Shown here: positions 26,038 through 40,806 of the stretch, one piece after another
Layout: the number at the start of each line of letters is the position of its first letter
How positions within the stretch are numbered: position 1 is the first letter of the stretch
Assembly: GCA_950106755.1 (NCBI GenBank)
Contig: CATNNA010000005.1
Span: 496,001-560,000, forward strand
Direction: 5' to 3'
DNA: 64,000 nt
From: Climacium dendroides
Taxonomy: Eukaryota; Streptophyta; Bryopsida; Hypnales; Climaciaceae
Notes under the pieces: model-generated
Database searches by the model: none
What the model was told of the DNA's origin: nothing
Seen by the model: the letters and a program-made list of their open reading frames with translations, nothing else
Made by a program: the position numbers and the translations under genes

Positions 26038-29000
26038 ATCCATATCAAATGAAGAAGACAGTGTAGGAAAGCAATAGACTGGTTTGTCTTAAAATTAAGT
26101 TTTTCTATGAATCCTAATTATTTTGAACAATTGCAACTTCTGTGTTACGTTTTTGGACATGCTTGCACGTCAAACCGATATAATTTATTGGTTTGGTTTG
26201 TATTAAATACAGCACGATTTCTAGAGTATTTGTTTTGAAATCCATATCAAATGAAGAAGACACTGTAGGAAAGCAATAGACTGGGTTGTCTTAAAATTAA
26301 GTTTTTCCATGAATCCTAAATATTTTGAACAATTGCAACTTGTGTGTTACGTTTTTGGACATGCTTGCACGTCAAACCGATATAATTCATTGGTTTGGTT
26401 TGTATTAAATACAGTACGATTTCTAGAGTATTTGTTTTGAAATCCATATCAAATGAAGAAGACATTGTAGGAAAGCAATAGACTGGGATGTCTTAACATT
26501 AAGTTTTTCCATGAATCCTAATTATTTGGAACAATTGCAATTTGTGTATTACGTTTTTGGACATGTTTGCACGTCAAACCGATATAATTTATTGGTTTGG
26601 TTTGTATTAAATACAGCATGATTTCTAGAGTATTTGTTTTGAAATTCATTTCAAATGAAGAAGACAGTGTAGGAAAGCAATAGACTGGGTTGTCTTAAAA
26701 TTAAGTTTTTCCATGAATCCTAATTATTTTGAACAATTGCAACTTCTGTGTTACGTTTTTGGACATGCTTGCACGTCAAACCGATATAATTTATTGGTTT
26801 GGTTTGTATTAAATACAGCATGATTTCTAGAGTATTAGTTTTGAGATCCATATCAAATGAAGAAGACAGTGTAGGAAAGCAATAGACTGGTTTGTCTTAA
26901 AATTAAGTTTTTCTATGAATCCTAATTATTTTGAACAATTGCAACTTCTGTGTTACGTTTTTGGACATGCTTGCACGTCAAACCGATATAATTTATTGGT
27001 TTGGTTTGTATTAAATACAGCACGATTTCTAGAGTATTTGTTTTGAAATCCATATCAAATGAAGAAGACATTGTAGGAAAGCAATAGACTGGGTTGTCTT
27101 AAAATTAAGTTTTTTCATGAATCCTAATTATTTGGAACAATTGCAATTTGTGTATTACGTTTTTGGACATGTTTGCACGTCAAACCGATATAAATTATTG
27201 GTTTCGTTTGTATTAAATACAACACAATTTCTAGAGTATTTGTTTTGAGATCCATATCAAATGAAGAAGACAGTGTAGGAAAGCAATAGACTGGGTTGTC
27301 TTAAAGTTAAGTTTCTCCATGAATCCTAATTATTTTGAACAATTGCAACTTGTGTGTTACGTTTTTGGACATGCTTGCACGTCAAACCGATATAATTTAT
27401 TGGTTTGGTTTGTATTAAATACAGCACGATTTCTAGAGTATTTGTTTTGAAATCCATATCAAATGAAGAAGACACTGTAGGAAAGCAATAGACTGCTTTG
27501 TCTTAAAGTTAAGTTTTTCCATGAATCCTAATTATTTTGAACAATTGCAACTTGTGTGTTACGTTTTTGGACATGCTTGCACGTCAAACCGATATAATTT
27601 ATTGGTTTGGTTTGTATTAAATACAGCACGATTTCTAGAGTATTTGTTTTGAAATCCATATCAAATGAAGAAGACATTGTAGGAAAGCAATAGACTGGGT
27701 TGTCTTAACATTAAGTTTTTAAATGAATCCTAATTATTTTGAACAATTGCAACTTGTGTGTTACGTTTTTGGACATGCTTGCACGTCAAACCGATATAAT
27801 TTATTGGTTTGGTTTGTATTAAATACAGCATGATTTCTAGAGTATTAGTTTTGAGATCCATATCAAATGAAGAAGACAGTGTAGGAAAGCAATAGACTGG
27901 TTTGTCTTAAAATTAAGTTTTTCTATGAATCCTAATTATTTTGAACAATTGCAACTTCTGTGTTACGTTTTTGGACATGCTTGCACGTCAAACCGATATA
28001 ATTTATTGGTTTGGTTTGTATTAAATACAGCACGATTTCTAGAGTATTTGTTTTGAAATCCATATCAAATGAAGAAGACACTGTAGGAAAGTAATAGACT
28101 GGGTTGTCTTAAAATTAAGTTTTTCCATGAATCCTAAATATTTTGAACAATTGCAACTTGTGTGTTACGTTTTTGGACATGCTTGCACGTCAAACCGATA
28201 TAATTTATTGGTTTGGTTTGTATTAAATACAGCACGATTTCTAGAGTATTTGTTTTGAAATCCATATCAAATGAAGAAGACATTGTAGGAAAGCAATAGA
28301 CTGGGATGTCTTAACATTAAGTTTTTCCATGAATCCTAATTATTTGGAACAATTGCAATTTGTGTATTACGTTTTTGGACATGTTTGCACGTCAAACCGA
28401 TATAATTTATTGGTTTGGTTTGTATTAAAGACAGCATGATTTCTAGAGTATTTGTTTTGAAATTCATTTCAAATGAAGAAGACAGTGTAGGAAAGCAATA
28501 GACTGGGTTGTCTTAAAATTAAGTTTTTCCATGAATCCTAATTATTTTGAACAATTGCAACTTCTGTGTTACGTTTTTGGACATGCTTGCACGTCAAACC
28601 GATATAATTTATTGGTTTGGTTTGTATTAAATACAGCATGATTTCTAGAGTATTTGTTTTGAAATCCATATCAAATGAAGAAGACACTGTAGGAAAGCAA
28701 TAGACTGCTTTGTCTTAAAGTTAAGTTTTTCCATGAATCCTAATTATTTTGAACAATTGCAACTTGTGTGTTACGTTTTTGGACATGCTTGCACGTCAAA
28801 CCGATATAATTTATTGGTTTGGTTTGTATTAAATACAGCACGATTTCTAGAGTATTTGTTTTGAAATCCATATCAAATGAAGAAGACAGTGTAGGAAAGC
28901 AATAGACTGGTTTGTCTTAAAATTAAGTTTTTCTATGAATCCTAATTATTTTGAACAATTGCAACTTCTGTGTTACGTTTTTGGACATGCTTGCACGTCA

Positions 29001-31716
29001 AACCGATATAATTTATTGGTTTGGTTTGTATTAAATACAGCACGATTTCTAGAGTATTTGTTTTGAAATCCATATCAAATGAAGAAGACACTGTAGGAAA
29101 GCAATAGACTGGGTTGTCTTAAAATTAAGTTTTTCCATGAATCCTAAATATTTTGAACAATTGCAACTTGTGTGTTACGTTTTTGGACATGCTTGCACGT
29201 CAAACCGATATAATTCATTGGTTTGGTTTGTATTAAATACAATACGATTTCTAGAGTATTTGTTTTGAAATCCATATCAAATGAAGAAGACATTGTAGGA
29301 AAGCAATAGACTGGGATGTCTTAACATTAAGTTTTTCCATGAATCCTAATTATTTGGAACAATTGCAATTTGTGTATTACGTTTTTGGACATGTTTGCAC
29401 GTCAAACCGATATAATTTATTGGTTTGGTTTGTATTAAATACAGCATGATTTCTAGAGTATTTGTTTTGAAATTCATTTCAAATGAAGAAGACAGTGTAG
29501 GAAAGCAATAGACTGGGTTGTCTTAAAATTAAGTTTTTCCATGAATCCTAATTATTTTGAACAATTGCAACTTCTGTGTTACGTTTTTGGACATGCTTGC
29601 ACGTCAAACCGATATAATTTATTGGTTTGGTTTGTATTAAATACAGCATGATTTCTAGAGTATTAGTTTTGAGATCCATATCAAATGAAGAAGACAGTGT
29701 AGGAAAGCAATAGACTGGTTTGTCTTAAAATTAAGTTTTTCTATGAATCCTAATTATTTTGAACAATTGCAACTTCTGTGTTACGTTTTTGGACATGCTT
29801 GCACGTCAAACCGATATAATTTATTGGTTTGGTTTGTATTAAATACAGCACGATTTCTAGAGTATTTGTTTTGAAATCCATATCAAATGAAGAAGACATT
29901 GTAGGAAAGCAATAGACTGGGTTGTCTTAAAATTAAGTTTTTTCATGAATCCTAATTATTTGGAACAATTGCAATTTGTGTATTACGTTTTTGGACATGT
30001 TTGCACGTCAAACCGATATAAATTATTGGTTTCGTTTGTATTAAATACAACACAATTTCTAGAGTATTTGTTTTGAGATCCATATCAAATGAAGAAGACA
30101 GTGTAGGAAAGCAATAGACTGGGTTGTCTTAAAGTTAAGTTTCTCCATGAATCCTAATTATTTTGAACAATTGCAACTTGTGTGTTACGTTTTTGGACAT
30201 GCTTGCACGTCAAACCGATATAATTTATTGGTTTGGTTTGTATTAAATACAGCACGATTTCTAGAGTATTTGTTTTGAAATCCATATCAAATGAAGAAGA
30301 CACTGTAGGAAAGCAATAGACTGCTTTGTCTTAAAGTTAAGTTTTTCCATGAATCCTAATTATTTTGAACAATTGCAACTTGTGTGTTACGTTTTTGGAC
30401 ATGCTTGCACGTCAAACCGATATAATTTATTGGTTTGGTTTGTATTAAATACAGCACGATTTCTAGAGTATTTGTTTTGAAATCCATATCAAATGAAGAA
30501 GACATTGTAGGAAAGCAATAGACTGGGTTGTCTTAACATTAAGTTTTTCCATGAATCCTAATTATTTTGAACAATTGCAACTTGTGTGTTACGTTTTTGG
30601 ACATGCTTGCACGTCAAACCGATATAATTTATTGGTTTGGTTTGTATTAAATACAGCATGATTTCTAGAGTATTAGTTTTGAGATCCATATCAAATGAAG
30701 AAGACAGTGTAGGAAAGCAATAGACTGGTTTGTCTTAAAATTAAGTTTTTCTATGAATCCTAATTATTTTGAACAATTGCAACTTCTGTGTTACGTTTTT
30801 GGACATGCTTGCACGTCAAACCGATATAATTTATTGGTTTGGTTTGTATTAAATACAGCACGATTTCTAGAGTATTTGTTTTGAAATCCATATCAAATGA
30901 AGAAGACACTGTAGGAAAGTAATAGACTGGGTTGTCTTAAAATTAAGTTTTTCCATGAATCCTAAATATTTTGAACAATTGCAACTTGTGTGTTACGTTT
31001 TTGGACATGCTTGCACGTCAAACCGATATAATTTATTGGTTTGGTTTGTATTAAATACAGCACGATTTCTAGAGTATTTGTTTTGAAATCCATATCAAAT
31101 GAAGAAGACATTGTAGGAAAGCAATAGACTGGGATGTCTTAACATTAAGTTTTTCCATGAATCCTAATTATTTGGAACAATTGCAATTTGTGTATTACGT
31201 TTTTGGACATGTTTGCACGTCAAACCGATATAATTTATTGGTTTGGTTTGTATTAAAGACAGCATGATTTCTAGAGTATTTGTTTTGAAATTCATTTCAA
31301 ATGAAGAAGACAGTGTAGGAAAGCAATAGACTGGGTTGTCTTAAAATTAAGTTTTTCCATGAATCCTAATTATTTTGAACAATTGCAACTTCTGTGTTAC
31401 GTTTTTGGACATGCTTGCACGTCAAACCGATATAATTTATTGGTTTGGTTTGTATTAAATACAGCATGATTTCTAGAGTATTTGTTTTGAAATCCATATC
31501 AAATGAAGAAGACACTGTAGGAAAGCAATAGACTGCTTTGTCTTAAAGTTAAGTTTTTCCATGAATCCTAATTATTTTGAACAATTGCAACTTGTGTGTT
31601 ACGTTTTTGGACATGCTTGCACGTCAAACCGATATAATTTATTGGTTTGGTTTGTATTAAATACAGCACGATTTCTAGAGTATTTGTTTTGAAATCCATA
31701 TCAAATGAAGAAGACA
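26038..31716 (+). repeat. Tandem duplication of a 14-monomer HOR (offset 2828 bp), second lineage
   Basis: About 26040-28888 matches 28868-31716. Differences noticed are agtacg against aatacg (near 26415 and 29243) and tttttaaatg against tttttccatg (27720 and 30548). Shared rare marks are ttttttcatg (C at 27116 and 29944), gtttctcc, gaaagtaatag (28091 and 30919) and attaaagacagc (28430 and 31258). The block is unrelated in monomer order to the 14-mer at 12-17 kb, although the offset is the same. Confidence 0.85.
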
Positions 31717-33575
31717 TTGTAGGAAAGCAATAGACTGGGTTGTCTTAAAATTAAGTTTTTTCATGAATCCTAATTATTTGGAACAATTGCAATTTGTGTA
31801 TTACGTTTTTGGACATGTTTGCACGTCAAACCGATATAAATTATTGGTTTGGTTTGTATTAAATACAACACAATTTCTAGAGTATTTGTTTTGAGATCCA
31901 TATCAAATGAAGAAGACAGTGTAGGAAAGCAATAGACTGGGTTGTCTTAAAGTTAAGTTTCTCCATGAATCCTAATTATTTTGAACAATTGCAACTTGTG
32001 TGTTACGTTTTTGGACATGCTTGCACGTCAAACCGATATAATTTATTGGTTTGGTTTGTATTAAATACAGCACGATTTCTAGAGTATTTGTTTTGAAATC
32101 CATATCAAATGAAGAAGACACTGTAGGAAAGCAATAGACTGCTTTGTCTTAAAGTTAAGTTTTTCCATGAATCCTAATTATTTTGAACAATTGCAACTTG
32201 TGTGTTACGTTTTTGGACATGCTTGCACGTCAAACCGATATAATTTATTGGTTTGGTTTGTATTAAATACAGCACGATTTCTAGAGTATTTGTTTTGAAA
32301 TCCATATCAAATGAAGAAGACATTGTAGGAAAGCAATAGACTGGGTTGTCTTAACATTAAGTTTTTCCATGAATCCTAATTATTTTGAACAATTGCAACT
32401 TGTGTGTTACGTTTTTGGACATGCTTGCACGTCAAACCGATATAATTTATTGGTTTGGTTTGTATTAAATACAGCATGATTTCTAGAGTATTAGTTTTGA
32501 GATCCATATCAAATGAAGAAGACAGTGTAGGAAAGCAATAGACTGGTTTGTCTTAAAATTAAGTTTTTCTATGAATCCTAATTATTTTGAACAATTGCAA
32601 CTTCTGTGTTACGTTTTTGGACATGCTTGCACGTCAAACCGATATAATTTATTGGTTTGGTTTGTATTAAATACAGCACGATTTCTAGAGTATTTGTTTT
32701 GAAATCCATATCAAATGAAGAAGACACTGTAGGAAAGCAATAGACTGGGTTGTCTTAAAATTAAGTTTTTCCATGAATCCTAAATATTTTGAACAATTGC
32801 AACTTGTGTGTTACGTTTTTGGACATGCTTGCACGTCAAACCGATATAATTTATTGGTTTGGTTTGTATTAAATACAGCACGATTTCTAGAGTATTTGTT
32901 TTGAAATCCATATCAAATGAAGAAGACATTGTAGGAAAGCAATAGACTGGGATGTCTTAACATTAAGTTTTTCCATGAATCCTAATTATTTGGAACAATT
33001 GCAATTTGTGTATTACGTTTTTGGACATGTTTGCACGTCAAACCGATATAATTTATTGGTTTGGTTTGTATTAAAGACAGCATGATTTCTAGAGTATTTG
33101 TTTTGAAATTCATTTCAAATGAAGAAGACAGTGTAGGAAAGCAATAGACTGGGTTGTCTTAAAATTAAGTTTTTCCATGAATCCTAATTATTTTGAACAA
33201 TTGCAACTTCTGTGTTACGTTTTTGGACATGCTTGCACGTCAAACCGATATAATTTATTGGTTTGGTTTGTATTAAATACAGCATGATTTCTAGAGTATT
33301 TGTTTTGAAATCCATATCAAATGAAGAAGACACTGTAGGAAAGCAATAGACTGCTTTGTCTTAAAGTTAAGTTTTTCCATGAATCCTAATTATTTTGAAC
33401 AATTGCAACTTGTGTGTTACGTTTTTGGACATGCTTGCACGTCAAACCGATATAATTTATTGGTTTGGTTTGTATTAAATACAGCACGATTTCTAGAGTA
33501 TTTGTTTTGAAATCCATATCAAATGAAGAAGACATTGTAGGAAAGCAATAGACTGGGTTGTCTTAAAATTAAGTT
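29898..33575 (+). repeat. 9-monomer duplication nested in the 14-mer (offset 1818 bp)
   Basis: Units 149-157 recur as units 158-166. The ttttttcatg mark moves from 29944 to 31762 and attaaagacagc from 31258 to 33076. Differences include ggtttcg against ggtttgg (near 31848) and gaaagtaat against gaaagcaat (30919 and 32737). Because it uses monomers of the second 14-mer copy, it arose after, or truncated, that duplication. Confidence 0.82.
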
Positions 33576-36500
33576 TTTCCATGAATCCTAATTATTTTGA
33601 ACAATTGCAATTTGTGTATTACGTTTTTGGACATGTTTGCACGTCAAACCGATATAAATTATTGGTTTCGTTTGTATTAAATACAACACAATTTCTAGAG
33701 TATTTGTTTTGAGATCCATATCAAATGAAGAAGACACTGTAGGAAAGCAATAGACTGGGTTGTCTTAAAGTTAAGTTTCTCCATGAATCCTAATTATTTT
33801 GAACAATTGCAACTTGTGTGTTACGTTTTTGGACATGCTTGCACGTCAAACCGATATAATTTATTGGTTTGGTTTGTATTAAATACAACACGATTTCTAG
33901 AGTATTTGTTTTGAAATCCATATCAAATGAAGAAGACATTGTAGGAAAGCAATAGACTGGGATGTCTTAACATTAAGTTTTTCCATGAATCCTAATTATT
34001 TGGAACAATTGCAATTTGTGTATTACGTTTTTGGACATGTTTGCACGTCAAACCGATATAATTTATTGGTTTGGTTTGTATTAAATACAGCATGATTTCT
34101 AGAGTATTTGTTTTGAAATCCATATCAAATGAAGAAGACACTGTAGGAAAGCAATAGACTGGGTTGTCTTAAAATTAAGTTTTTCCATGAATCCTAAATA
34201 TTTTGAACAATTGCAACTTGTGTGTTACGTTTTTGGACATGCTTGCACGTCAAACCGATATAATTTATTGGTTTGGTTTGTATTAAATACAGCACGATTT
34301 CTAGAGTATTTGTTTTGAAATCCATATCAAATGAAGAAGACATTGTAGGAAAGCAATAGACTGGGTTGTCTTAACATTAAGTTTTTCCATGAATCCTAAT
34401 TATTTGGAACAATTGCAATTTGTGTATTACGTTTTTGGACATGTTTGCACGTCAAACCGATATAAATTATTGGTTTCGTTTGTATTAAATACAACACAAT
34501 TTCTAGAGTATTTGTTTTGAAATCCATATCAAATGAAGAAGACACTGTAGGAAAGCAATAGACTGGGTTGTCTTAAAGTTAAGTCTTTCCATGAATCCTA
34601 ATTATTTTGAACAATTGCAACTTGTGTGTTACGTTTTTGGACATGCTTGCACGTCAAACCGATATAATTTATTGGTTTCGGTTTTATTAAATACAGCATG
34701 ATTTCTAGAGTATTTGTTTTGAAATTCATTTCAAATGAAGAAGACAGTGTAGGAAAGCAATAGACTGGGTTGTCTTAAAATTAAGTTTTTCCATGAATCC
34801 TAAATATTTTGAACAATTGCAACTTGTGTCTTACGTTTTTGGACATGTTTGCACGTCAAACCGATATAATTTATTGGTTTGGTTTGTATTAAATACAGCA
34901 TGATTTCTAGAGTATTTGTTTTGAAATCCATATCAAATGAAGAAGACACTGTAGGAAAGCAATAGACTGGGTTGTCTTAAAATTAAGTTTTTCCATGAAT
35001 CCTAAATATTTTGAACAATTGCAACTTGTGTGTTACGTTTTTGGACATGCTTGCACGTCAAACCGATATAATTTATTGGTTTGGTTTGTATTAAATACAG
35101 CACGATTTCTAGAGTATTTGTTTTGAAATCCATATCAAATGAAGAAGACATTGTAGGAAAGCAATAGACTGGGTTGTCTTAACATTAAGTTTTTCCATGA
35201 ATCCTAATTATTTGGAACAATTGCAATTTGTGTATTACGTTTTTGGACATGTTTGCACGTCAAACCGATATAAATTATTGGTTTCGTTTGTATTAAATAC
35301 AACACAATTTCTAGAGTATTTGTTTTGAAATCCATATCAAATGAAGAAGACACTGTAGGAAAGCAATAGACTGGGTTGTCTTAAAGTTAAGTCTTTCCAT
35401 GAATCCTAATTATTTTGAACAATTGCAACTTGTGTGTTACGTTTTTGGACATGCTTGCACGTCAAACCGATATAATTTATTGGTTTCGGTTTTATTAAAT
35501 ACAGCATGATTTCTAGAGTATTTGTTTTGAAATTCATTTCAAATGAAGAAGACAGTGTAGGAAAGCAATAGACTGGGTTGTCTTAAAATTAAGTTTTTCC
35601 ATGAATCCTAAATATTTTGAACAATTGCAACTTGTGTCTTACGTTTTTGGACATGCTTGCACGTCAAACCGATATAATTTATTGGTTTGGTTTGTATTAA
35701 ATACAGCACGATTTCTAGAGTATTTGTTTTGAAATCCTTTTCAAATGAAGAAGACAGTGTAGGAAAGCAATAGACTAGGTTGTCTTAAAATTAAGTTTTT
35801 CCATGAATCCTAATTATTTTGAACAATTGCAACTTCTGTGTTACGTTTTTGGACATGCTTGCACGTCAAACCGATATAATTTATTGGTTTGGTTTGTATT
35901 AAATACAGTACGATTTCTAGAGTATTTGTTTTGAGATCCATATCAAATGAAGAAGACATTGTAGGAAAGCAATAGACTGGGATGTCTTAACATTAAGTTT
36001 TTCCATCAATCCTAATTATTTGGAACAATTGCAATTTGTGTATTACGTTTTTGGACATGTTTGCACGTCAAACCGATATAATTTATTGGTTTGGTTTGTA
36101 TTAAATACAGCATGATTTCTAGAGTATTTGTTTTGAAATTCATTTCAAATGAAGAAGACAGTGTAGGAAAGCAATAGACTGGGTTGTCTTAAAATTAAGT
36201 TTTTCCATGAATCCTAATTATTTTGAACAATTGCAACTTCTGTGTTACGTTTTTGGGCATGCTTGCACGTCAAACCGATATAATTTATTGGTTTGGTTTG
36301 TATTAAATACAGCATGATTTCTACAGTATTAGTTTTGAGATCCATATCAAATGAAGAAGACAGTGTAGGAAAGCAATAGACTGGTTTGTCTTAAAATTAA
36401 GTTTTTCTATGAATCCTAATTATTTTGAACAATTGCAACTTCTGTGTTACGTTTTTGGACATGCTTGCACGTCAAACCGATATAATTTATTGGTTTGGTT

Positions 36501-37924
36501 TGTATTAAATACAGCACGATTTCTAGAGTATTTGTTTTGAAATCCATATCAAATGAAGAAGACACTGTAGGAAAGCAATAGACTGGGTTGTCTTAAAATT
36601 AAGTTTTTCCATGAATCCTAAATATTTTGAACAATTGCAACTTGTGTGTTACGTTTTTGGACATGCTTGCACGTCAAACCGATATAATTTATTGGTTTGG
36701 TTTGTATTAAATACAGCACGATTTCTAGAGTATTTGTTTTGAAATCCATATCAAATGAAGAAGACATTGTAGGAAAGCAATAGACTGGGATGTCTTAACA
36801 TTAAGTTTTTCCATGAATCCTAATTATTTGGAACAATTGCAATTTGTGTATTACGTTTTTGGACATGTTTGCACGTCAAACCGATATAATTTATTGGTTT
36901 GGTTTGTATTAAATACAGCATGATTTCTAGAGTATTTGTTTTGAAATTCATTTCAAATGAAGAAGACAGTGTAGGAAAGCAATAGACTGGGTTGTCTTAA
37001 AATTAAGTTTTTCCATGAATCCTAATTATTTTGAACAATTGCAACTTCTGTGTTACGTTTTTGGGCATGCTTGCACGTCAAACCGATATAATTTATTGGT
37101 TTGGTTTGTATTAAATACAGCATGATTTCTAGAGTATTAGTTTTGAGATCCATATCAAATGAAGAAGACAGTGTAGGAAAGCAATAGACTGGTTTGTCTT
37201 AAAATTAAGTTTTTCTATGAATCCTAATTATTTTGAACAATTGCAACTTCTGTGTTACGTTTTTGGACATGCTTGCACGTCAAACCGATATAATTTATTG
37301 GTTTGGTTTGTATTAAATACAGCACGATTTCTAGAGTATTTGTTTTGAAATCCATATCAAATGAAGAAGACACTGTAGGAAAGCAATAGACTGGGTTGTC
37401 TTAAAATTAAGTTTTTCCATGAATCCTAAATATTTTGAACAATTGCAACTTGTGTGTTACGTTTTTGGACATGCTTGCACGTCAAACCGATATAATTTAT
37501 TGGTTTGGTTTGTATTAAATACAGCACGATTTCTAGAGTATTTGTTTTGAAATCCATATCAAATGAAGAAGACATTGTAGGAAAGCAATAGACTGGGTTG
37601 TCTTAAAATTAAGTTTTTCCATGAATCCTAAATATTTTGAACAATTGCAACTTGTGTGTTACGTTTTTGGACATGCTTGCACGTCAAACCGATATAATTT
37701 ATTGGTTTGGTTTGTATTAAATACAGCACGATTTCTAGAGTATTTGTTTTGAAATCCATATCAAATGAAGAAGACATTGTAGGAAAGCAATAGACTGGGA
37801 TGTCTTAACATTAAGTTTTTCCATGAATCCTAATTATTTGGAACAATTGCAATTTGTGTATTACGTTTTTGGACATGTTTGCACGTCAAACCGATATAAT
37901 TTATTGGTTTCGTTTGTATTAAAG
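33576..37924 (+). repeat. HOR zone with 4-monomer repeats (808 bp)
   Basis: Units 170-172 (34140-34745) recur as units 174-176 (34948-35553), including the aacacaattt unit and the tcggtttta unit with gtctttcc. Units 180-182 recur as units 184-186, marked by gggcatg (36256 and 37064) followed by ttctatg. Unit 177 carries ccttttc and unit 178 an actaggttg form, both seen earlier at 10.1, 12.9 and 15.7 kb. Unit 179 has a private ccatcaatcc (36006). The zone is a patchwork of older types. Confidence 0.7.
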
Positions 37925-40806
37925 ACAGCATGATTTCTAGAGTATTTGTTTTGAAATTCATTTCAAATGAAGAAGACAGTGTAGGAAAGCAATAGACTGG
38001 GTTGTCTTAAAATTAAGTTTTTCCATGAATCCTAATTATTTTGAACAATTGCAACTTCTGTGTTACGTTTTTGGACATGCTTGCACGTCAAACCGATATA
38101 ATTTATTGGTTTGGTTTGTATTAAATACAGCATGATTTCTAGAGTATTTGTTTTGAAATCCATATCAAATGAAGAAGACACTGTAGGAAAGCAATAGACT
38201 GCTTTGTCTTAAAGTTAAGTTTTTCCATGAATCCTAATTATTTTGAACAATTGCAACTTGTGTGTTACGTTTTTGGACATGCTTGCACGTCAAACCGATA
38301 TAATTTATTGGTTTGGTTTGTATTAAATACAGCACGATTTCTAGAGTATTTGTTTTGAAATCCATATCAAATGAAGAAGACACTGTAGGAAAGCAATAGA
38401 CTGGGTTGTCTTAAAATTAAGTTTTTCCATGAATCCTAAATATTTTGAACAATTGCAACTTGTGTGTTACGTTTTTGGACATGCTTGCACGTCAAACCGA
38501 TATAATTTATTGGTTTGGTTTGTATTAAATACAGCACGATTTCTAGAGTATTAGTTTTGAGATCCATATCAAATGAAGAAGACAGTGTAGGAAAGCAATA
38601 GACTGGTTTGTCTTAAAATTAAGTTTTTCTATGAATCCTAATTATTTTGAACAATTGCAACTTCTGTGTTACGTTTTTGGACATGCTTGCACGTCAAACC
38701 GATATAATTTATTGGTTTGGTTTGTATTAAATACAGCACGATTTCTAGAGTATTTGTTTTGAAATCCATATCAAATGAAGAAGACACTGTAGGAAAGCAA
38801 TAGACTGGGTTGTCTTAAAATTAAGTTTTTCCATGAATCCTAAATATTTTGAACAATTGCAACTTGTGTGTTACGTTTTTGGACATGCTTGCACGTCAAA
38901 CCGATATAATTTATTGGTTTGGTTTGTATTAAATACAGCACGATTTCTAGAGTATTTGTTTTGAAATCCATATCAAATGAAGAAGACATTGTAGGAAAGC
39001 AATAGACTGGGATGTCTTAACATTAAGTTTTTCCATGAATCCTAATTATTTGGAACAATTGCAATTTGTGTATTACGTTTTTGGACATGTTTGCACGTCA
39101 AACCGATATAATTTATTGGTTTGGTTTGTATTAAATACAGCATGATTTCTAGAGTATTTGTTTTGAAATTCATTTCAAATGAAGAAGACAGTGTAGGAAA
39201 GCAATAGACTGGGTTGTCTTAAAATTAAGTTTTTCCATGAATCCTAATTATTTTGAACAATTGCAACTTCTGTGTTACGTTTTTGGACATGCTTGCACGT
39301 CAAACCGATATAATTTATTGGTTTGGTTTGTATTAAATACAGCATGATTTCTAGAGTATTTGTTTTGAAATCCATATCAAATGAAGAAGACACTGTAGGA
39401 AAGCAATAGACTGCTTTGTCTTAAAGTTAAGTTTTTCCATGAATCCTAATTATTTTGAACAATTGCAACTTGTGTGTTACGTTTTTGGACATGCTTGCAC
39501 GTCAAACCGATATAATTTATTGGTTTGGTTTGTATTAAATACAGCACGATTTCTAGAGTATTTGTTTTGAAATCCATATCAAATGAAGAAGACACTGTAG
39601 GAAAGCAATAGACTGGGTTGTCTTAAAATTAAGTTTTTCCATGAATCCTAAATATTTTGAACAATTGCAACTTGTGTGTTACGTTTTTGGACATGCTTGC
39701 ACGTCAAACCGATATAATTTATTGGTTTGGTTTGTATTAAATACAGCACGATTTCTAGAGTATTAGTTTTGAGATCCATATCAAATGAAGAAGACAGTGT
39801 AGGAAAGCAATAGACTGGTTTGTCTTAAAATTAAGTTTTTCTATGAATCCTAATTATTTTGAACAATTGCAACTTCTGTGTTACGTTTTTGGACATGCTT
39901 GCACGTCAAACCGATATAATTTATTGGTTTGGTTTGTATTAAATACAGCACGATTTCTAGAGTATTTGTTTTGAAATCCATATCAAATGAAGAAGACACT
40001 GTAGGAAAGCAATAGACTGGGTTGTCTTAAAATTAAGTTTTTCCATGAATCCTAAATATTTTGAACAATTGCAACTTGTGTGTTACGTTTTTGGACATGC
40101 TTGCACGTCAAACCGATATAATTTATTGGTTTGGTTTGTATTAAATACAGCACGATTTCTAGAGTATTTGTTTTGAAATCCATATCAAATGAAGAAGACA
40201 TTGTAGGAAAGCAATAGACTGGGATGTCTTAACATTAAGTTTTTCCATGAATCCTAATTATTTGGAACAATTGCAATTTGTGTATTACGTTTTTGGACAT
40301 GTTTGCACGTCAAACCGATATAATTTATTGGTTTGGTTTGTATTAAATACAGCATGATTTCTAGAGTATTTGTTTTGAAATTCATTTCAAATGAAGAAGA
40401 CAGTGTAGGAAAGCAATAGACTGGGTTGTCTTAAAATTAAGTTTTTCCATGAATCCTAATTATTTTGAACAATTGCAACTTCTGTGTTACGTTTTTGGAC
40501 ATGCTTGCACGTCAAACCGATATAATTTATTGGTTTGGTTTGTATTAAATACAGCATGATTTCTAGAGTATTTGTTTTGAAATCCATATCAAATGAAGAA
40601 GACACTGTAGGAAAGCAATAGACTGCTTTGTCTTAAAGTTAAGTTTTTCCATGAATCCTAATTATTTTGAACAATTGCAACTTGTGTGTTACGTTTTTGG
40701 ACATGCTTGCACGTCAAACCGATATAATTTATTGGTTTGGTTTGTATTAAATACAGCACGATTTCTAGAGTATTTGTTTTGAAATCCATATCAAATGAAG
40801 AAGACA
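37925..40806 (+). repeat. 6-monomer HOR, about 2.4 copies (1212 bp)
   Basis: 37925-39594 matches 39137-40806 with no difference noticed. The order per copy is: agcatg unit with cttctgtgtt; agactgctttg unit; aaatatttt unit ending attagttttgag; ttctatg unit; aaatatttt unit; gggatgtc/acatt unit ending gaaattcatttc. The left limit is set by the attaaagacagc mark at 37924. It is the cleanest short-period HOR in the window. Confidence 0.82.
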
